Positions 1-6,643 are shown, numbered from the stretch's first letter. The stretch: DNA of 18,943 bases from Candidatus Staskawiczbacteria bacterium (GCA_026395195.1 JAPLZD010000050.1:1-18943), one strand, 5' to 3'. Notes: generated by a model from the letters alone, not told the origin. Numbers and translations: made by a program.

Positions 1-1463
1 TGGCTCAATCCGGAAATAATCTCAATCAATCCACCGTCTGCTTGCAATCCTGTTTGAACTTCAATCTGGTGATAAGTCTTTTTCTTAGAGTCATCAATTA
101 CTCTCACATACTGCTTATTATTTTTATTTATTACTGCTGTTGAAGGAACCGCCAGCACATCATTTTTCTGCGCCACCATTATTGTCATGTTGGCCGTCAT
201 TCCCGGCTTTATGTCTGGCACATTGTCCAAACCCCCTTTTACCAAATAATTAACCACTCCGGAAATTACAGTTGATGCCGGATTTACGCTCAAAACCTTT
301 CCTGTAAAATGCTGGTCTGGCCCCAAGGCATCAAATGTGTAATCTATTGACTGGCCAACCTGCAGTGAAGCTATATTCGCTTCACTTACATCGGCTTCGG
401 CATGCAAATTATTGGGATCTTGCAAAACCAAAACTTCCTTTAAAGGAGTTGCCTGCTCGCCAACTTTTATATCCACCGCAGTAATTGTCCCGGACGCCGG
501 CGATAATATTACCGTGTTATTTAAAACTGCCTGGGCTGAATCAACCTGGCCTTGCGCCGACAAAATTTGGCCCTTTGCAAAATCTATTTCCGGACGGCTT
601 TGCAACAATGATATTTTGGCATTCGAAATTGCCTGTTGATCATTGGTAACATTCGTTAATGCGGTATTAATATTCGCTCTTTGAACGTCGACTGCCGTTT
701 TTTCTGAATTGGGTATTATTCCGTAATAGTAAGTTTCGTCTAACGTATCACGAATAACCTTTAAGGCATTCGAAATTGTATTCAAAGAATTAATCGCTGT
801 AGAAACAGCACTATCAATGTCTGATTGCAATCCGCTGCTTTTTGCCCTATCCAAGGATAATTCTAATGAAACAAGAGCATTTTGAATTTGTGTTTTCCCA
901 TCTCTGGCGTTTTGGTCAAATCCGGTAAAATAAGTATTTTGCAGCGCTGTCACGGCAGATAAGACATTATAAGATTTTAAGCGCGCGTCATCCAAGGTAT
1001 TTAAGGCGCTGTTATACGCCCCGTCCAGAGCAATTTTACGGGACTCTATAACGGTTATACCCGTATTAACATCTTCAAACGTCGCGCCTGCTATTAATTT
1101 ATCATAGTTTGCCTGAGCCTGAAGCAGGGCGCCGCGGGCGCTTGTAAGGCTGGCAAGAGCGCTCGATTGGTCAAGGCTGGCGAGAAGCTGCCCTTGTTTT
1201 ACCTGGTCGCCTTCATTCGCCAAAACCCGCCTCACCACGCCCCCCGATTGAAAGCTTAATGCCAAATCAATTCCCGAAACCACCTGTCCGGTGCTTAAAA
1301 CCGTTTCTTGCAAATTTTGCCTTTGCACCGAAGCTGTTTGAATGCCGGCTATATTATTTTTCCTGGCAAAAATTAAAAATCCAAGAAAAACCACAATTGC
1401 TAAAATTGTAATTATCCAAATGTTCCTTTTTTTTCTGAAAAATTTTGGTATGTGTATTTTCAT
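1..1463 (-). CDS. HlyD/MacA-type periplasmic adaptor subunit of an efflux pump (3' end outside the window)
   Basis: The frame is open from an ATG at 1463 to the window edge, giving 487 residues without a stop. A basic N-terminus (FRKKRN) is followed by one membrane segment at about residues 14-33, so the protein is anchored with its bulk outside. After it come the first half of a biotinyl-lipoyl-like domain (SGGVVRRVLANEGDQVKQGQ, about residues 73-92), a long Ala/Gln/Asn-rich helical hairpin of roughly 200 residues, and the second lipoyl half (SPASGTITAVDIKVGEQ). Beta-barrel segments follow, including KPGMTANMTI and AVPSTAV. This is the architecture of membrane-fusion or adaptor proteins that link an ABC (MacB-type) or RND transporter to the outside. 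The partner transporter would lie beyond position 1. It starts 16 nt after the nuclease gene, with no visible Shine-Dalgarno site, so it is probably co-transcribed. The helical hairpin seems longer than in typical MacA. The substrate is unknown. Confidence 0.85.
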   Translation of the reverse strand, partial: MKIHIPKFFRKKRNIWIITILAIVVFLGFLIFARKNNIAGIQTASVQRQNLQETVLSTGQVVSGIDLALSFQSGGVVRRVLANEGDQVKQGQLLASLDQSSALASLTSARGALLQAQANYDKLIAGATFEDVNTGITVIESRKIALDGAYNSALNTLDDARLKSYNVLSAVTALQNTYFTGFDQNARDGKTQIQNALVSLELSLDRAKSSGLQSDIDSAVSTAINSLNTISNALKVIRDTLDETYYYGIIPNSEKTAVDVQRANINTALTNVTNDQQAISNAKISLLQSRPEIDFAKGQILSAQGQVDSAQAVLNNTVILSPASGTITAVDIKVGEQATPLKEVLVLQDPNNLHAEADVSEANIASLQVGQSIDYTFDALGPDQHFTGKVLSVNPASTVISGVVNYLVKGGLDNVPDIKPGMTANMTIMVAQKNDVLAVPSTAVINKNNKQYVRVIDDSKKKTYHQIEVQTGLQADGGLIEIISGLS

Positions 1464-1479
1464 TTGTTTAAAAAAATAA

Positions 1480-2169
1480 TTAATTACTATATGATTTTGC
1501 GCCCTTGAGCCACTTTGCAAACTGGCAATCCACGCTATGTTTTGGCGGCGAGGCCTGGCGCAAACAAGCGACCGCATCTTTAAAAATTTCGTAAATATCG
1601 CCTGGATTTGTTTCAATTTCCACCATTTCTTTGCGGAATGGAAGCCTGTCAATAAATCCTTTGCTTTTATCTACAATATAAAAAGCCAGATAACCTTTCC
1701 GCGGAGTTTGAAAACCATTTTTCTCCATTAAATATGTATACGTATCCAGCTGTAATTGGAATCTGTCATAAACATTGGCCGCAGTGCTTCCGGTTGATTT
1801 ATAATCTAAGGGCGCGATCTTTCCATCTGAAAATTCCAAAACATCATCAACTGCGCCAAACAAGGTTGCCTGCAAATCGGGGTCAAAATATCTTATGCCG
1901 GCAAAATTATTTCTCCATTGGCTCAATAATTTCTGGTTTGGAAAAAGATGAGCTTTTATATTGTTCTCTTTTAATAACGGGTGGATTAATTTTTTTGCTC
2001 TGTAGGCATCGAATTCTTCTTTCAGCAAAGTGTCTACAGCAGAATTTAAGGCATAAGGATATGGCGGGGGCCTTTTAATTCCCAAATTTTTATCCAGCCA
2101 AAAACAATGCGGGCACTCCAAAAATAAATTCAGGGAATTTGGCGAAAGTTGTATTGTTTTTCCGTTCAT
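1480..2169 (-). CDS. PD-(D/E)XK superfamily nuclease-like protein (Cas4/RecB-like)
   Basis: This 229-residue protein carries the hallmarks of the PDDEXK_1 (RecB/Cas4-like) fold: GAVDDVLE at about 105-112 with D108/D109, then PLDYKSTG with D122 and K124 forming the D-x-K catalytic pair, then a Q-x-x-x-Y helix (Q140 and Y144). Four cysteines are arranged as C19-x2-C22 near the N-terminus and C202 and C215 near the C-terminus, reminiscent of the iron-sulfur staple of Cas4/AddB nucleases but with different spacing. No CRISPR array or cas gene is nearby, so a general DNA-processing role is more likely than adaptation. The gene has an extended -10 promoter only 10 nt from its ATG and no Shine-Dalgarno site, which suggests a leaderless message. 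The adaptor gene follows 16 nt downstream. The specific substrate cannot be told from the sequence. Confidence 0.75.
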   Translation of the reverse strand: MNGKTIQLSPNSLNLFLECPHCFWLDKNLGIKRPPPYPYALNSAVDTLLKEEFDAYRAKKLIHPLLKENNIKAHLFPNQKLLSQWRNNFAGIRYFDPDLQATLFGAVDDVLEFSDGKIAPLDYKSTGSTAANVYDRFQLQLDTYTYLMEKNGFQTPRKGYLAFYIVDKSKGFIDRLPFRKEMVEIETNPGDIYEIFKDAVACLRQASPPKHSVDCQFAKWLKGAKSYSN

Positions 2170-2179
2170 ATCTTATATT

Positions 2180-2208
2180 ATTTTATCACAAAGAATTTGT
2201 TATAACAA
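2180..2208 (-). promoter_or_regulatory. Sigma70-like promoter of the nuclease gene, extended -10
   Basis: On the minus strand, TTGTTA (2208-2203) is separated by 17 nt from TAAAAT (2185-2180). The -10 is preceded by TGA, which fits the extended TGn motif. The -10 ends 10 nt before the ATG at 2169, so the expected transcript start lies only a few bases upstream of the start codon and the message would be essentially leaderless. The -35 directly follows the terminator of the upstream unit. Confidence 0.55.
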
Positions 2209-2209
2209 T

Positions 2210-2241
2210 AAAAAAGACGTTAACCCCGAAAGGTCAACGCC
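2210..2241 (-). terminator. Rho-independent terminator of the IMP cyclohydrolase gene
   Basis: On the minus strand a 10-bp stem (2241-2232 with 2225-2216, two G-T wobbles) closes a six-base loop and is followed by a run of six T. It begins 9 nt after the stop codon at 2251. Confidence 0.85.
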
Positions 2242-2250
2242 GTACATATC

Positions 2251-2731
2251 TTATGGCGTTTCTGACAACACGCCGTGAAGGAACCCGTTGCTGTGAAACT
2301 GCGCCGAAGCCAGGCAGTATTTGGCAACTTCGAATTCCGCGCGGGCACGCAAACCTTCGCGCTGGCTTGGATACAAATCTCCAGCCACTTTGAGTTGGTC
2401 GAGAACCCACTGGCGGTCTTCGGGCCGACAAATCACAATCCGGCCGCCCTTGGCCGCCGAACGAACCATTGTTGGCCCGCCGATATCAGTGAGTTCAACA
2501 ACCGACTCGATGGTGGCGTCTTTCTTCGCGATGGCATCGGCCAACGGATAAAAATCGCACACGACCATGTCAATGAAGGGCAAACCAAGCCGTCGCATCT
2601 CATCAACTTGCTCAGGGTCTGACTTGTCGGCCAACAGGCCGGCGTGCAACTCTCGCGAGAGAGTCACCAAAACCCACGATTCCGTCTTTGTTGGAAACGG
2701 AAATCAGCGCCCACTTTCCTTGTGTCGACAT
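2251..2731 (-). pseudogene. purH: Stand-alone IMP cyclohydrolase (PurH MGS-like domain), broken by internal deletion and frameshift
   Basis: PurH's N-terminal domain closes the ring of FAICAR to give IMP in purine synthesis. The ATG at 2731 opens a typical PurH beginning (KWALISVSNKDGIVGF), but this frame stops soon after. The rest of the domain is in another frame, 2670-2251: VTLSRELHAGLLAD, then DFYPLADAI, then DIGGPTMVRSAAKGGRIVIC, ending at YCLASAQFH plus a short tail. Between GIVGF and VTLSREL the family normally has about 35-45 residues, including the STGGTA phosphate-binding loop; these are missing. The lesion is therefore a deletion of roughly 100 or more bases that is also out of frame, with the junction near 2670-2676. 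The C-terminus ends naturally, so the intact gene would have encoded a protein of about 190 residues without the formyltransferase domain. Promoter, start and terminator are still present. GC content is clearly above that of neighbours. An assembly or sequencing error is the main alternative. Confidence 0.8.
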
Positions 2732-2778
2732 AACTCCAACCTTTCGCAAAAGAGTTCATCAAAACGAATTGGCAAAGT

Positions 2779-2800
2779 GCCTGCCTGCCGGCAGGCAGGC
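2779..2800. repeat. 22-bp perfect GC-rich palindrome (family 1)
   Basis: The half-site GCCTGCCTGCC is followed immediately by its exact reverse complement. The same 20-bp core recurs at 15971-15990 inside the permease gene. Here it lies in the predicted untranslated leader of the broken purH gene, where the transcript could fold into a strong hairpin without a following T-run. Confidence 0.9.
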
Positions 2801-2827
2801 CAAAAACTCCTACGCAGAGTTTGTAAA

Positions 2828-2858
2828 ATCATATTACCAGAAATTAATAATTGTGCAA
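2828..2858 (-). promoter_or_regulatory. Possible promoter of the broken purH gene
   Basis: On the minus strand TTGCAC (2858-2853) precedes TATGAT (2833-2828) by 19 nt, or the overlapping TAATAT by 16 nt. It sits just after the guaA terminator and about 100 nt before the ATG at 2731, which leaves a leader of about 90 nt containing the 22-bp palindrome. The -35 match is weak. Confidence 0.4.
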
Positions 2859-2859
2859 T

Positions 2860-2890
2860 AAAAAAGCCTTCCTTGACTTGGTAGAAAGGC
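2860..2890 (-). terminator. Rho-independent terminator of guaA
   Basis: On the minus strand a 7-bp stem (2890-2884 with 2872-2866, one G-T pair), with an 11-nt loop, is followed by a run of six T. It directly abuts the guaA stop codon at 2891. Confidence 0.85.
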
Positions 2891-4432
2891 CTACTCCAAT
2901 TCAGTTGTCGCCGGAGGCTTGTGCGTTTCATTGTAATAAACGCGTACAATCTTTGGGTGTTTGGTGACGCACGCGTCAATCTCGCGCCTGACCTTTGCGG
3001 GAATCTGATATCCCACAGCAGTCATAAAATCTGACGTCTGCACCGCGCGCACCACGACTGAAAAGCCGTAGACCCGCTCATCGCCTTTTATTCCGACTGT
3101 CCGAAGACAATCAAGTCCCACGACAAGTTGGGAAATGCGATGATAAAGCTTGTGCTTTTTCAGAATCCTAGCGACCTCCTCATCCGCCCAGCGCACGATT
3201 GCAAGCTTGTCGGGCCGTGCAGGTTTGCCGACAACCCGAACGTAAAGTCCGGGGCCGGGGAACGGCTGACGTTTTGAAATGCACTCAGGAAGTCCCAACT
3301 GTTCAGCCAGCTCGCGGACCTCGTACTTAAACAAATTCCGGAAAGGATGAACCTGCGGAATCTGCAAGCCAAGTCCCACGTTGTGGTGGCTCTTGATGAG
3401 CTGCGCTTCTCCAACGAGGCCAGACTCGATGATGTCTGTGGCAAGAGTTCCCTGCACAAGCACAACCGAATCCTTATTGCCGCCAAAAGCCAGAGCTTCC
3501 CTCTGCAGGGTCGGTCCGTAAACGCGCTTAAACCTTCTCCGCTTCGCTTCGGAATGAACCGTGTTTCCCAGCCCTTTCTGGAAGCGGCCGGCCGCGCTCA
3601 CGACTTTCAGCGCCACACCAGCGCACTGCGCGTTCTTGCGGACTTCCCGCAGTTCATCTTGGCGCAGACCTCCGGTGTCAATGCAGACCGCCAAAAGGTT
3701 TTTGCCCAGCGCGGGAGACAGAATCGCAGCCAGAGTCGAAGAATCAACTCCGCCGCTAAAACCGACGAGGGCTTTTCTGCTTCCGATTGTCGCAACGGTC
3801 TCGGCGCGAATTCCTGCGATGACATCCTGAGGATACCAATCTTTTTGGCAGCCACAGATGTCAAACAGAAACCTGGCCAAAATCTTTTTGCCGTTCGGTG
3901 TCTGCACGACTTCTGGGTGAAACTGCACGCCCCAGATCTTTTTCTTACGATTTACCATCGCAGCGATTGTCTTGCCGCCCTCAGACGACGCGATTTGCCT
4001 GAACCCTTTCGGAAGCACGGCAACGCTGTCGCCATGGCTCGCCCACACAACATTCTTTTTGGGCAGGCCCGAGAAGAGCTTGTCAGCAGTGTCAAAAACT
4101 GCCTCCGCTTTTCCGTACTCCTTACTCTCCCAATGCGGCATAACCGTGCCGTCGAACTGGTGGGCCAGCCACTGCATGCCATAGCAAATCCCGAGAATAG
4201 GAACGCCGGCTTCCAGTATTTCCTGCGCCGGAACGTGTGGCGCGTCTTCGCTGTAAACGCTGAAATTCCCTCCGGAAAGAATGATGCCTTTTGACTTGTT
4301 GGTTTTAAGCCAAGCAGCAGCTTTCTTGGGCGGAAGAATTATCGAACGGACTCCCAATTCCCTAAGCGTCCGGCCAATAACAAGCGTATACTGGCCGCCA
4401 CAATCGATGATCAGTTTTTGAATACTCGACAT
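2891..4432 (-). CDS. guaA: GMP synthase (glutamine-hydrolysing)
   Basis: This enzyme aminates XMP to GMP using ATP and ammonia from glutamine. The 513 residues match the usual length. The N-terminal class I glutamine amidotransferase shows the nucleophile elbow GICYGMQ (C83), SHGDSV, and the His-Glu pair in FHPE (H172, E174). The ATP-pyrophosphatase domain has the P-loop SGGVDSS (226-232) and IKSHHNVG. The C-terminal dimerisation domain has RQPFPGPGL and ends in KPPATTELE, where most GuaA proteins have KPPATIEWE; this change lies in the XMP-binding tail. A strong GGAGG lies 6 nt before the ATG. The gene starts 60 nt after prmC with no convincing promoter between them, and ends in its own terminator. 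It is visibly richer in GC than prmC, the nuclease or the adaptor gene, and its long antisense frames are a by-product of that composition. Horizontal acquisition is inferred from composition only. Confidence 0.97.
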   Translation of the reverse strand: MSSIQKLIIDCGGQYTLVIGRTLRELGVRSIILPPKKAAAWLKTNKSKGIILSGGNFSVYSEDAPHVPAQEILEAGVPILGICYGMQWLAHQFDGTVMPHWESKEYGKAEAVFDTADKLFSGLPKKNVVWASHGDSVAVLPKGFRQIASSEGGKTIAAMVNRKKKIWGVQFHPEVVQTPNGKKILARFLFDICGCQKDWYPQDVIAGIRAETVATIGSRKALVGFSGGVDSSTLAAILSPALGKNLLAVCIDTGGLRQDELREVRKNAQCAGVALKVVSAAGRFQKGLGNTVHSEAKRRRFKRVYGPTLQREALAFGGNKDSVVLVQGTLATDIIESGLVGEAQLIKSHHNVGLGLQIPQVHPFRNLFKYEVRELAEQLGLPECISKRQPFPGPGLYVRVVGKPARPDKLAIVRWADEEVARILKKHKLYHRISQLVVGLDCLRTVGIKGDERVYGFSVVVRAVQTSDFMTAVGYQIPAKVRREIDACVTKHPKIVRVYYNETHKPPATTELE

Positions 4433-4438
4433 TATGCA

Positions 4439-4443
4439 CCTCC
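4439..4443 (-). promoter_or_regulatory. Ribosome-binding site of guaA
   Basis: GGAGG on the minus strand lies 6 nt upstream of the ATG at 4432. This contrasts with most low-GC genes in the window, which show no such site. Confidence 0.8.
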
Positions 4444-4492
4444 GCTAATGGATTGTTAACTCAAAGGACGATAAATTAGATTACAATATTTT

Positions 4493-5152
4493 TTACGCAA
4501 AAACAACAACATATCTCCATCTTCCATACTGGTCTTTATTAAATTGCCAGTTTTTGTATTTATTTTTTTTAAGGAGTTTTTCTATTTTATTCTTTTGCTC
4601 CGGGCTAAACTCCATAAAAATCACTCCGTTTGGATTCAAGTGTTTTTTTGCCTGCCCTAGAAATTTTCTAATATAATAAAGCCCGTCATTTCCGCCGAAT
4701 AAAGCAACTTTGGGCTCGAATTTTAAAACCGATTTTTGTATTTTATTTATCATATTTTTTGCCACATACGGCGGATTGGCAAAAACAAAATCATATTTGT
4801 CTTTTATATTGCTAAAAACATCCGACTGTCGCACAATACCTTTTAATTTATTTATTCTCAAATTTATTTTTGTTTGTTCTAAACACCTTTTGTCTTTATC
4901 AACAAAAAACACTCTTGAATTTTTAACATGTTTTAAAACGGCGATACCAATGCAGCCAGACCCGCTAAAAATATCCAAAACTCGAATGGGACACTCTGAT
5001 ATTCTCGAGAATATGAGAATATCATTGATTGCTTGCTGGACCCAAAATTCTGTTTCTGGCCTTGGTATCAATGGTTTTTTTGACAAGTCAATTCTGCATT
5101 GCAAAAAGTTAGTAAATCCTCTGACATATTCAATTGGCTCTTCTATTTTCAT
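4493..5152 (-). CDS. prmC: Peptide chain release factor N5-glutamine methyltransferase, lacking the N-terminal domain
   Basis: PrmC/HemK methylates the glutamine of the GGQ motif in release factors 1 and 2, using S-adenosylmethionine. Visible motifs in the 219 residues are PRPETE (30-35), the SAM-binding motif I LDIFSGSGCIGIAV (59-72), an acidic residue after beta-2 (VFFVDKD) and the substrate-glutamine motif NPPY (126-129). The family usually has about 280 residues with a helical N-terminal domain of about 70 that helps recognise the release factor. Here the protein begins right at the EPIEYVRG segment that leads into the catalytic domain. An in-frame stop four codons upstream of the ATG rules out a longer form. 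The low-GC codon use contrasts with guaA immediately downstream. A related NPPY methyltransferase acting on another protein is possible but less likely. Confidence 0.85.
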   Translation of the reverse strand: MKIEEPIEYVRGFTNFLQCRIDLSKKPLIPRPETEFWVQQAINDILIFSRISECPIRVLDIFSGSGCIGIAVLKHVKNSRVFFVDKDKRCLEQTKINLRINKLKGIVRQSDVFSNIKDKYDFVFANPPYVAKNMINKIQKSVLKFEPKVALFGGNDGLYYIRKFLGQAKKHLNPNGVIFMEFSPEQKNKIEKLLKKNKYKNWQFNKDQYGRWRYVVVFA

Positions 5153-5181
5153 AACTTCTTTTTACACTAAAAATTAAAAAC

Positions 5182-5204
5182 AAAAAAGGGACCGTGGGGG
5201 TCCC
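5182..5204 (-). terminator. Rho-independent terminator of the PyrF-like gene
   Basis: On the minus strand GGGACC (5204-5199), a 5-nt loop and GGTCCC (5193-5188) are followed by a run of six T. It lies 12 nt after the stop codon at 5216. Confidence 0.85.
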
Positions 5205-5215
5205 CTGTCAAAAGA

Positions 5216-6085
5216 TTAAGCATTCGCCGCAGCTAATTCTGCTGCGCGATATTTGCTAATCAGATGATGCAACCTGGTTGCCTCTTTGCGAGGGTCAGGC
5301 GAAAATATAACTCCTCTCGCAGAGCAAAGAATGGTATTGTGCCTGCCGGCAACAATGATTTCTCGCACATCGTCTTCCTCGATTGTGCCGGTCTTGCTTT
5401 GGGGACCTACTCCTTGGACAAAAATCGGCATGTCGGGCACAATCTCCCTGACTAAGCTGATGTCTGCGCAAGAACGCACCCCAAATTGCAAAGCGCAATT
5501 TCCATTTTTGTTCCAAAATTGAGAAACTCGCCATGCCACTGTTTTGAAAAGCGACACGCTTTCGTGGTCGCTGATTTTCAAACACTGGAACTCTTCAGAC
5601 CCAAAGTTGGAAGTGCGGCAAACCACGACAATCCCCTTCTGCGGTAGGTTGAGAAAAGGCTGGAGCGCTTCCTGGCCAAACCACGGGTTGATAGTGATTC
5701 CATCCAGATCCAGCTCGCCAAAAGCATACTCTATAATCGCGAGATTGCTATTGCCGATGTCACCCTCGCTGTTATTTAACAAAATAGGAACGTTGGGGGC
5801 AATGGCGTGGATTCTGGATATGATCTCTTTTAACGCCAGAATGCCCGGTATGCCCTTAGCCCAATAAAAATAGTGGTTTATTAAATAGACGCAGACAATG
5901 TCGTGCGTGGCCCAGATAATCTGGGTGGCATAATCAACCATGGTTTTGCAGACATTGACCTTCCCATCGTCATCGATAACGACTCGCGGAATCTTGCGGA
6001 ACTCGATGTCGAGCCCGACTCCAAGGAATTTACCTTCTTGCCATTTGGCGTTTATCATTTTAACGATATGCCTATTGCTATTCAT
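5216..6085 (-). CDS. Orotidine-5'-phosphate decarboxylase family protein (PyrF-like) with altered catalytic residues
   Basis: The 289 residues follow the pattern of the long bacterial PyrF group: VGLDIEFRKIP near the start, ATHDIVCVY, then GDIGNSN, TINPWFGQEALQPF, VVCRTSNFGSEEFQ, VQGVGPQ and a phosphate-binding ARGVIF near the end. PyrF makes UMP from OMP. The catalytic D-x-K-x-x-D, normally written as DAKRGDI, here reads NNSEGDI, so the first Asp and the Lys are Asn and Ser and only the last Asp remains. The upstream K-P-N that contacts substrate reads LIN. Loss of decarboxylase activity is therefore expected. The start at 6085 is chosen because GGAGGA lies 6 nt upstream. A longer frame to 6244 would run through the promoter and the preceding terminator. 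GC content is higher than in neighbours. It is a monocistronic unit with its own promoter and terminator. Confidence 0.8.
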   Translation of the reverse strand: MNSNRHIVKMINAKWQEGKFLGVGLDIEFRKIPRVVIDDDGKVNVCKTMVDYATQIIWATHDIVCVYLINHYFYWAKGIPGILALKEIISRIHAIAPNVPILLNNSEGDIGNSNLAIIEYAFGELDLDGITINPWFGQEALQPFLNLPQKGIVVVCRTSNFGSEEFQCLKISDHESVSLFKTVAWRVSQFWNKNGNCALQFGVRSCADISLVREIVPDMPIFVQGVGPQSKTGTIEEDDVREIIVAGRHNTILCSARGVIFSPDPRKEATRLHHLISKYRAAELAAANA

Positions 6086-6091
6086 CTGTCT

Positions 6092-6097
6092 TCCTCC
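6092..6097 (-). promoter_or_regulatory. Ribosome-binding site that fixes the PyrF-like start
   Basis: GGAGGA on the minus strand lies 6 nt before the ATG at 6085. It decides the start against the in-frame ATG at 6244. Confidence 0.8.
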
Positions 6098-6155
6098 TGC
6101 TTCTGTGAATTTCAGGTACCAAATTTGAAAAGAACATTCGGACACATTTTTTCTA

Positions 6156-6183
6156 ATTCTACGCTTGTCAAAAACGTTGTCAA
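6156..6183 (-). promoter_or_regulatory. Sigma70-like promoter of the PyrF-like gene
   Basis: On the minus strand a consensus -35 TTGACA (6183-6178) is separated by 16 nt from TAGAAT (6161-6156). It leaves a leader of about 60 nt before the ATG at 6085. It is the best-matching promoter in the window. Confidence 0.75.
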
Positions 6184-6196
6184 GTCTTTTTATACA

Positions 6197-6232
6197 AAAA
6201 ACCCGCTCTATGCTTTTCTGCGGGCGGGTTTT
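6197..6232 (-). terminator. Rho-independent terminator of the signalling operon
   Basis: On the minus strand AAAACCCGC (6232-6224) pairs with GCGGGTTTT (6205-6197) in a 9-bp stem ending in a T-run. It lies 15 nt after the response-regulator stop at 6248. Because the stem has A and T at its two ends it could also work in the other direction. Confidence 0.8.
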
Positions 6233-6247
6233 AAAAATTTTCACTTA

Positions 6248-6643
6248 TTATTTTTGCATAAGCAATTCTTTCACTTTTTCCACAATCTGTTTTACTGGAA
6301 AATTAACTTTCACAATGTAATGCGCCGGCCCGGTTTCCGCCACTTTTTTTATAATATCCTCGCTATTGGCGCTTAGATTGGTCAGCAATATTACCGGCAA
6401 ATTTTTCTCGTATTCTCCGCCGTGCCTCAATTCTTCCAGCATGGTCAAGCCGTCCATAATGGGCATCAAAATGTCCAGCAAAACCAAATCTGGCTTCTCT
6501 TTTTTTATCATCTCCAGACCCTCCTGGCCGTTTGAGGCGCTGACAACCGAAAAATTTTCCTTTAAAAGGCCCTGTATCACAATCCAAACAAAATCCTCAT
6601 CGTCTTCGACAATTAAAATTTTATTTTTATTTTTTTGCACCAT
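6248..6643 (-). CDS. Single-domain response regulator (receiver only)
   Basis: The 131 residues form one CheY-like receiver domain and nothing else. The acidic pocket is in ILIVEDDED (E13, D14, D15), the phospho-acceptor is D57 in LVLLDILMP, the conserved Thr is T88 in ILLTNLS and the Lys is K112 in YIVKVNF. There is no DNA-binding or enzymatic output domain, so it must act through protein contact or as a phosphate relay. It is the last gene of an operon that contains a histidine kinase about 1.3 kb upstream, which is its likely partner. It starts 17 nt after the preceding membrane-protein gene and is followed by a terminator. Confidence 0.93.
   Translation of the reverse strand: MVQKNKNKILIVEDDEDFVWIVIQGLLKENFSVVSASNGQEGLEMIKKEKPDLVLLDILMPIMDGLTMLEELRHGGEYEKNLPVILLTNLSANSEDIIKKVAETGPAHYIVKVNFPVKQIVEKVKELLMQK

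Noticed and set aside
1480..2169. Cas4 of a CRISPR-Cas system
   Set aside because: There are no repeats with spacers and no other cas-like genes in the window, and the cysteine arrangement differs from Cas4.
2704..2979. A 91-codon minus-strand frame across the guaA/purH intergenic region
   Set aside because: It overlaps the guaA 3' end, its terminator and the family-1 palindrome, and its protein has no recognisable features.
3347..4294. A 315-codon open frame on the plus strand
   Set aside because: It lies entirely antisense to guaA, shows no recognisable motif, and arises from the GC-rich codon pattern of that gene.
4433..4492. A separate promoter for guaA (TTGCGT, 16 nt, TAATTT)
   Set aside because: Both boxes match the consensus at only three of six positions, which is expected by chance in AT-rich DNA.
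5340..5355. GCCTGCCGGCA resembling part of the family-1 palindrome
   Set aside because: Only the central part matches and it encodes a normal V-A-G-R segment of the PyrF-like protein; it is not a copy of the element.
6086..6244. N-terminal extension of 53 residues for the PyrF-like protein
   Set aside because: It would be translated through the consensus promoter and the preceding terminator, and GGAGGA sits 6 nt before the ATG at 6085.
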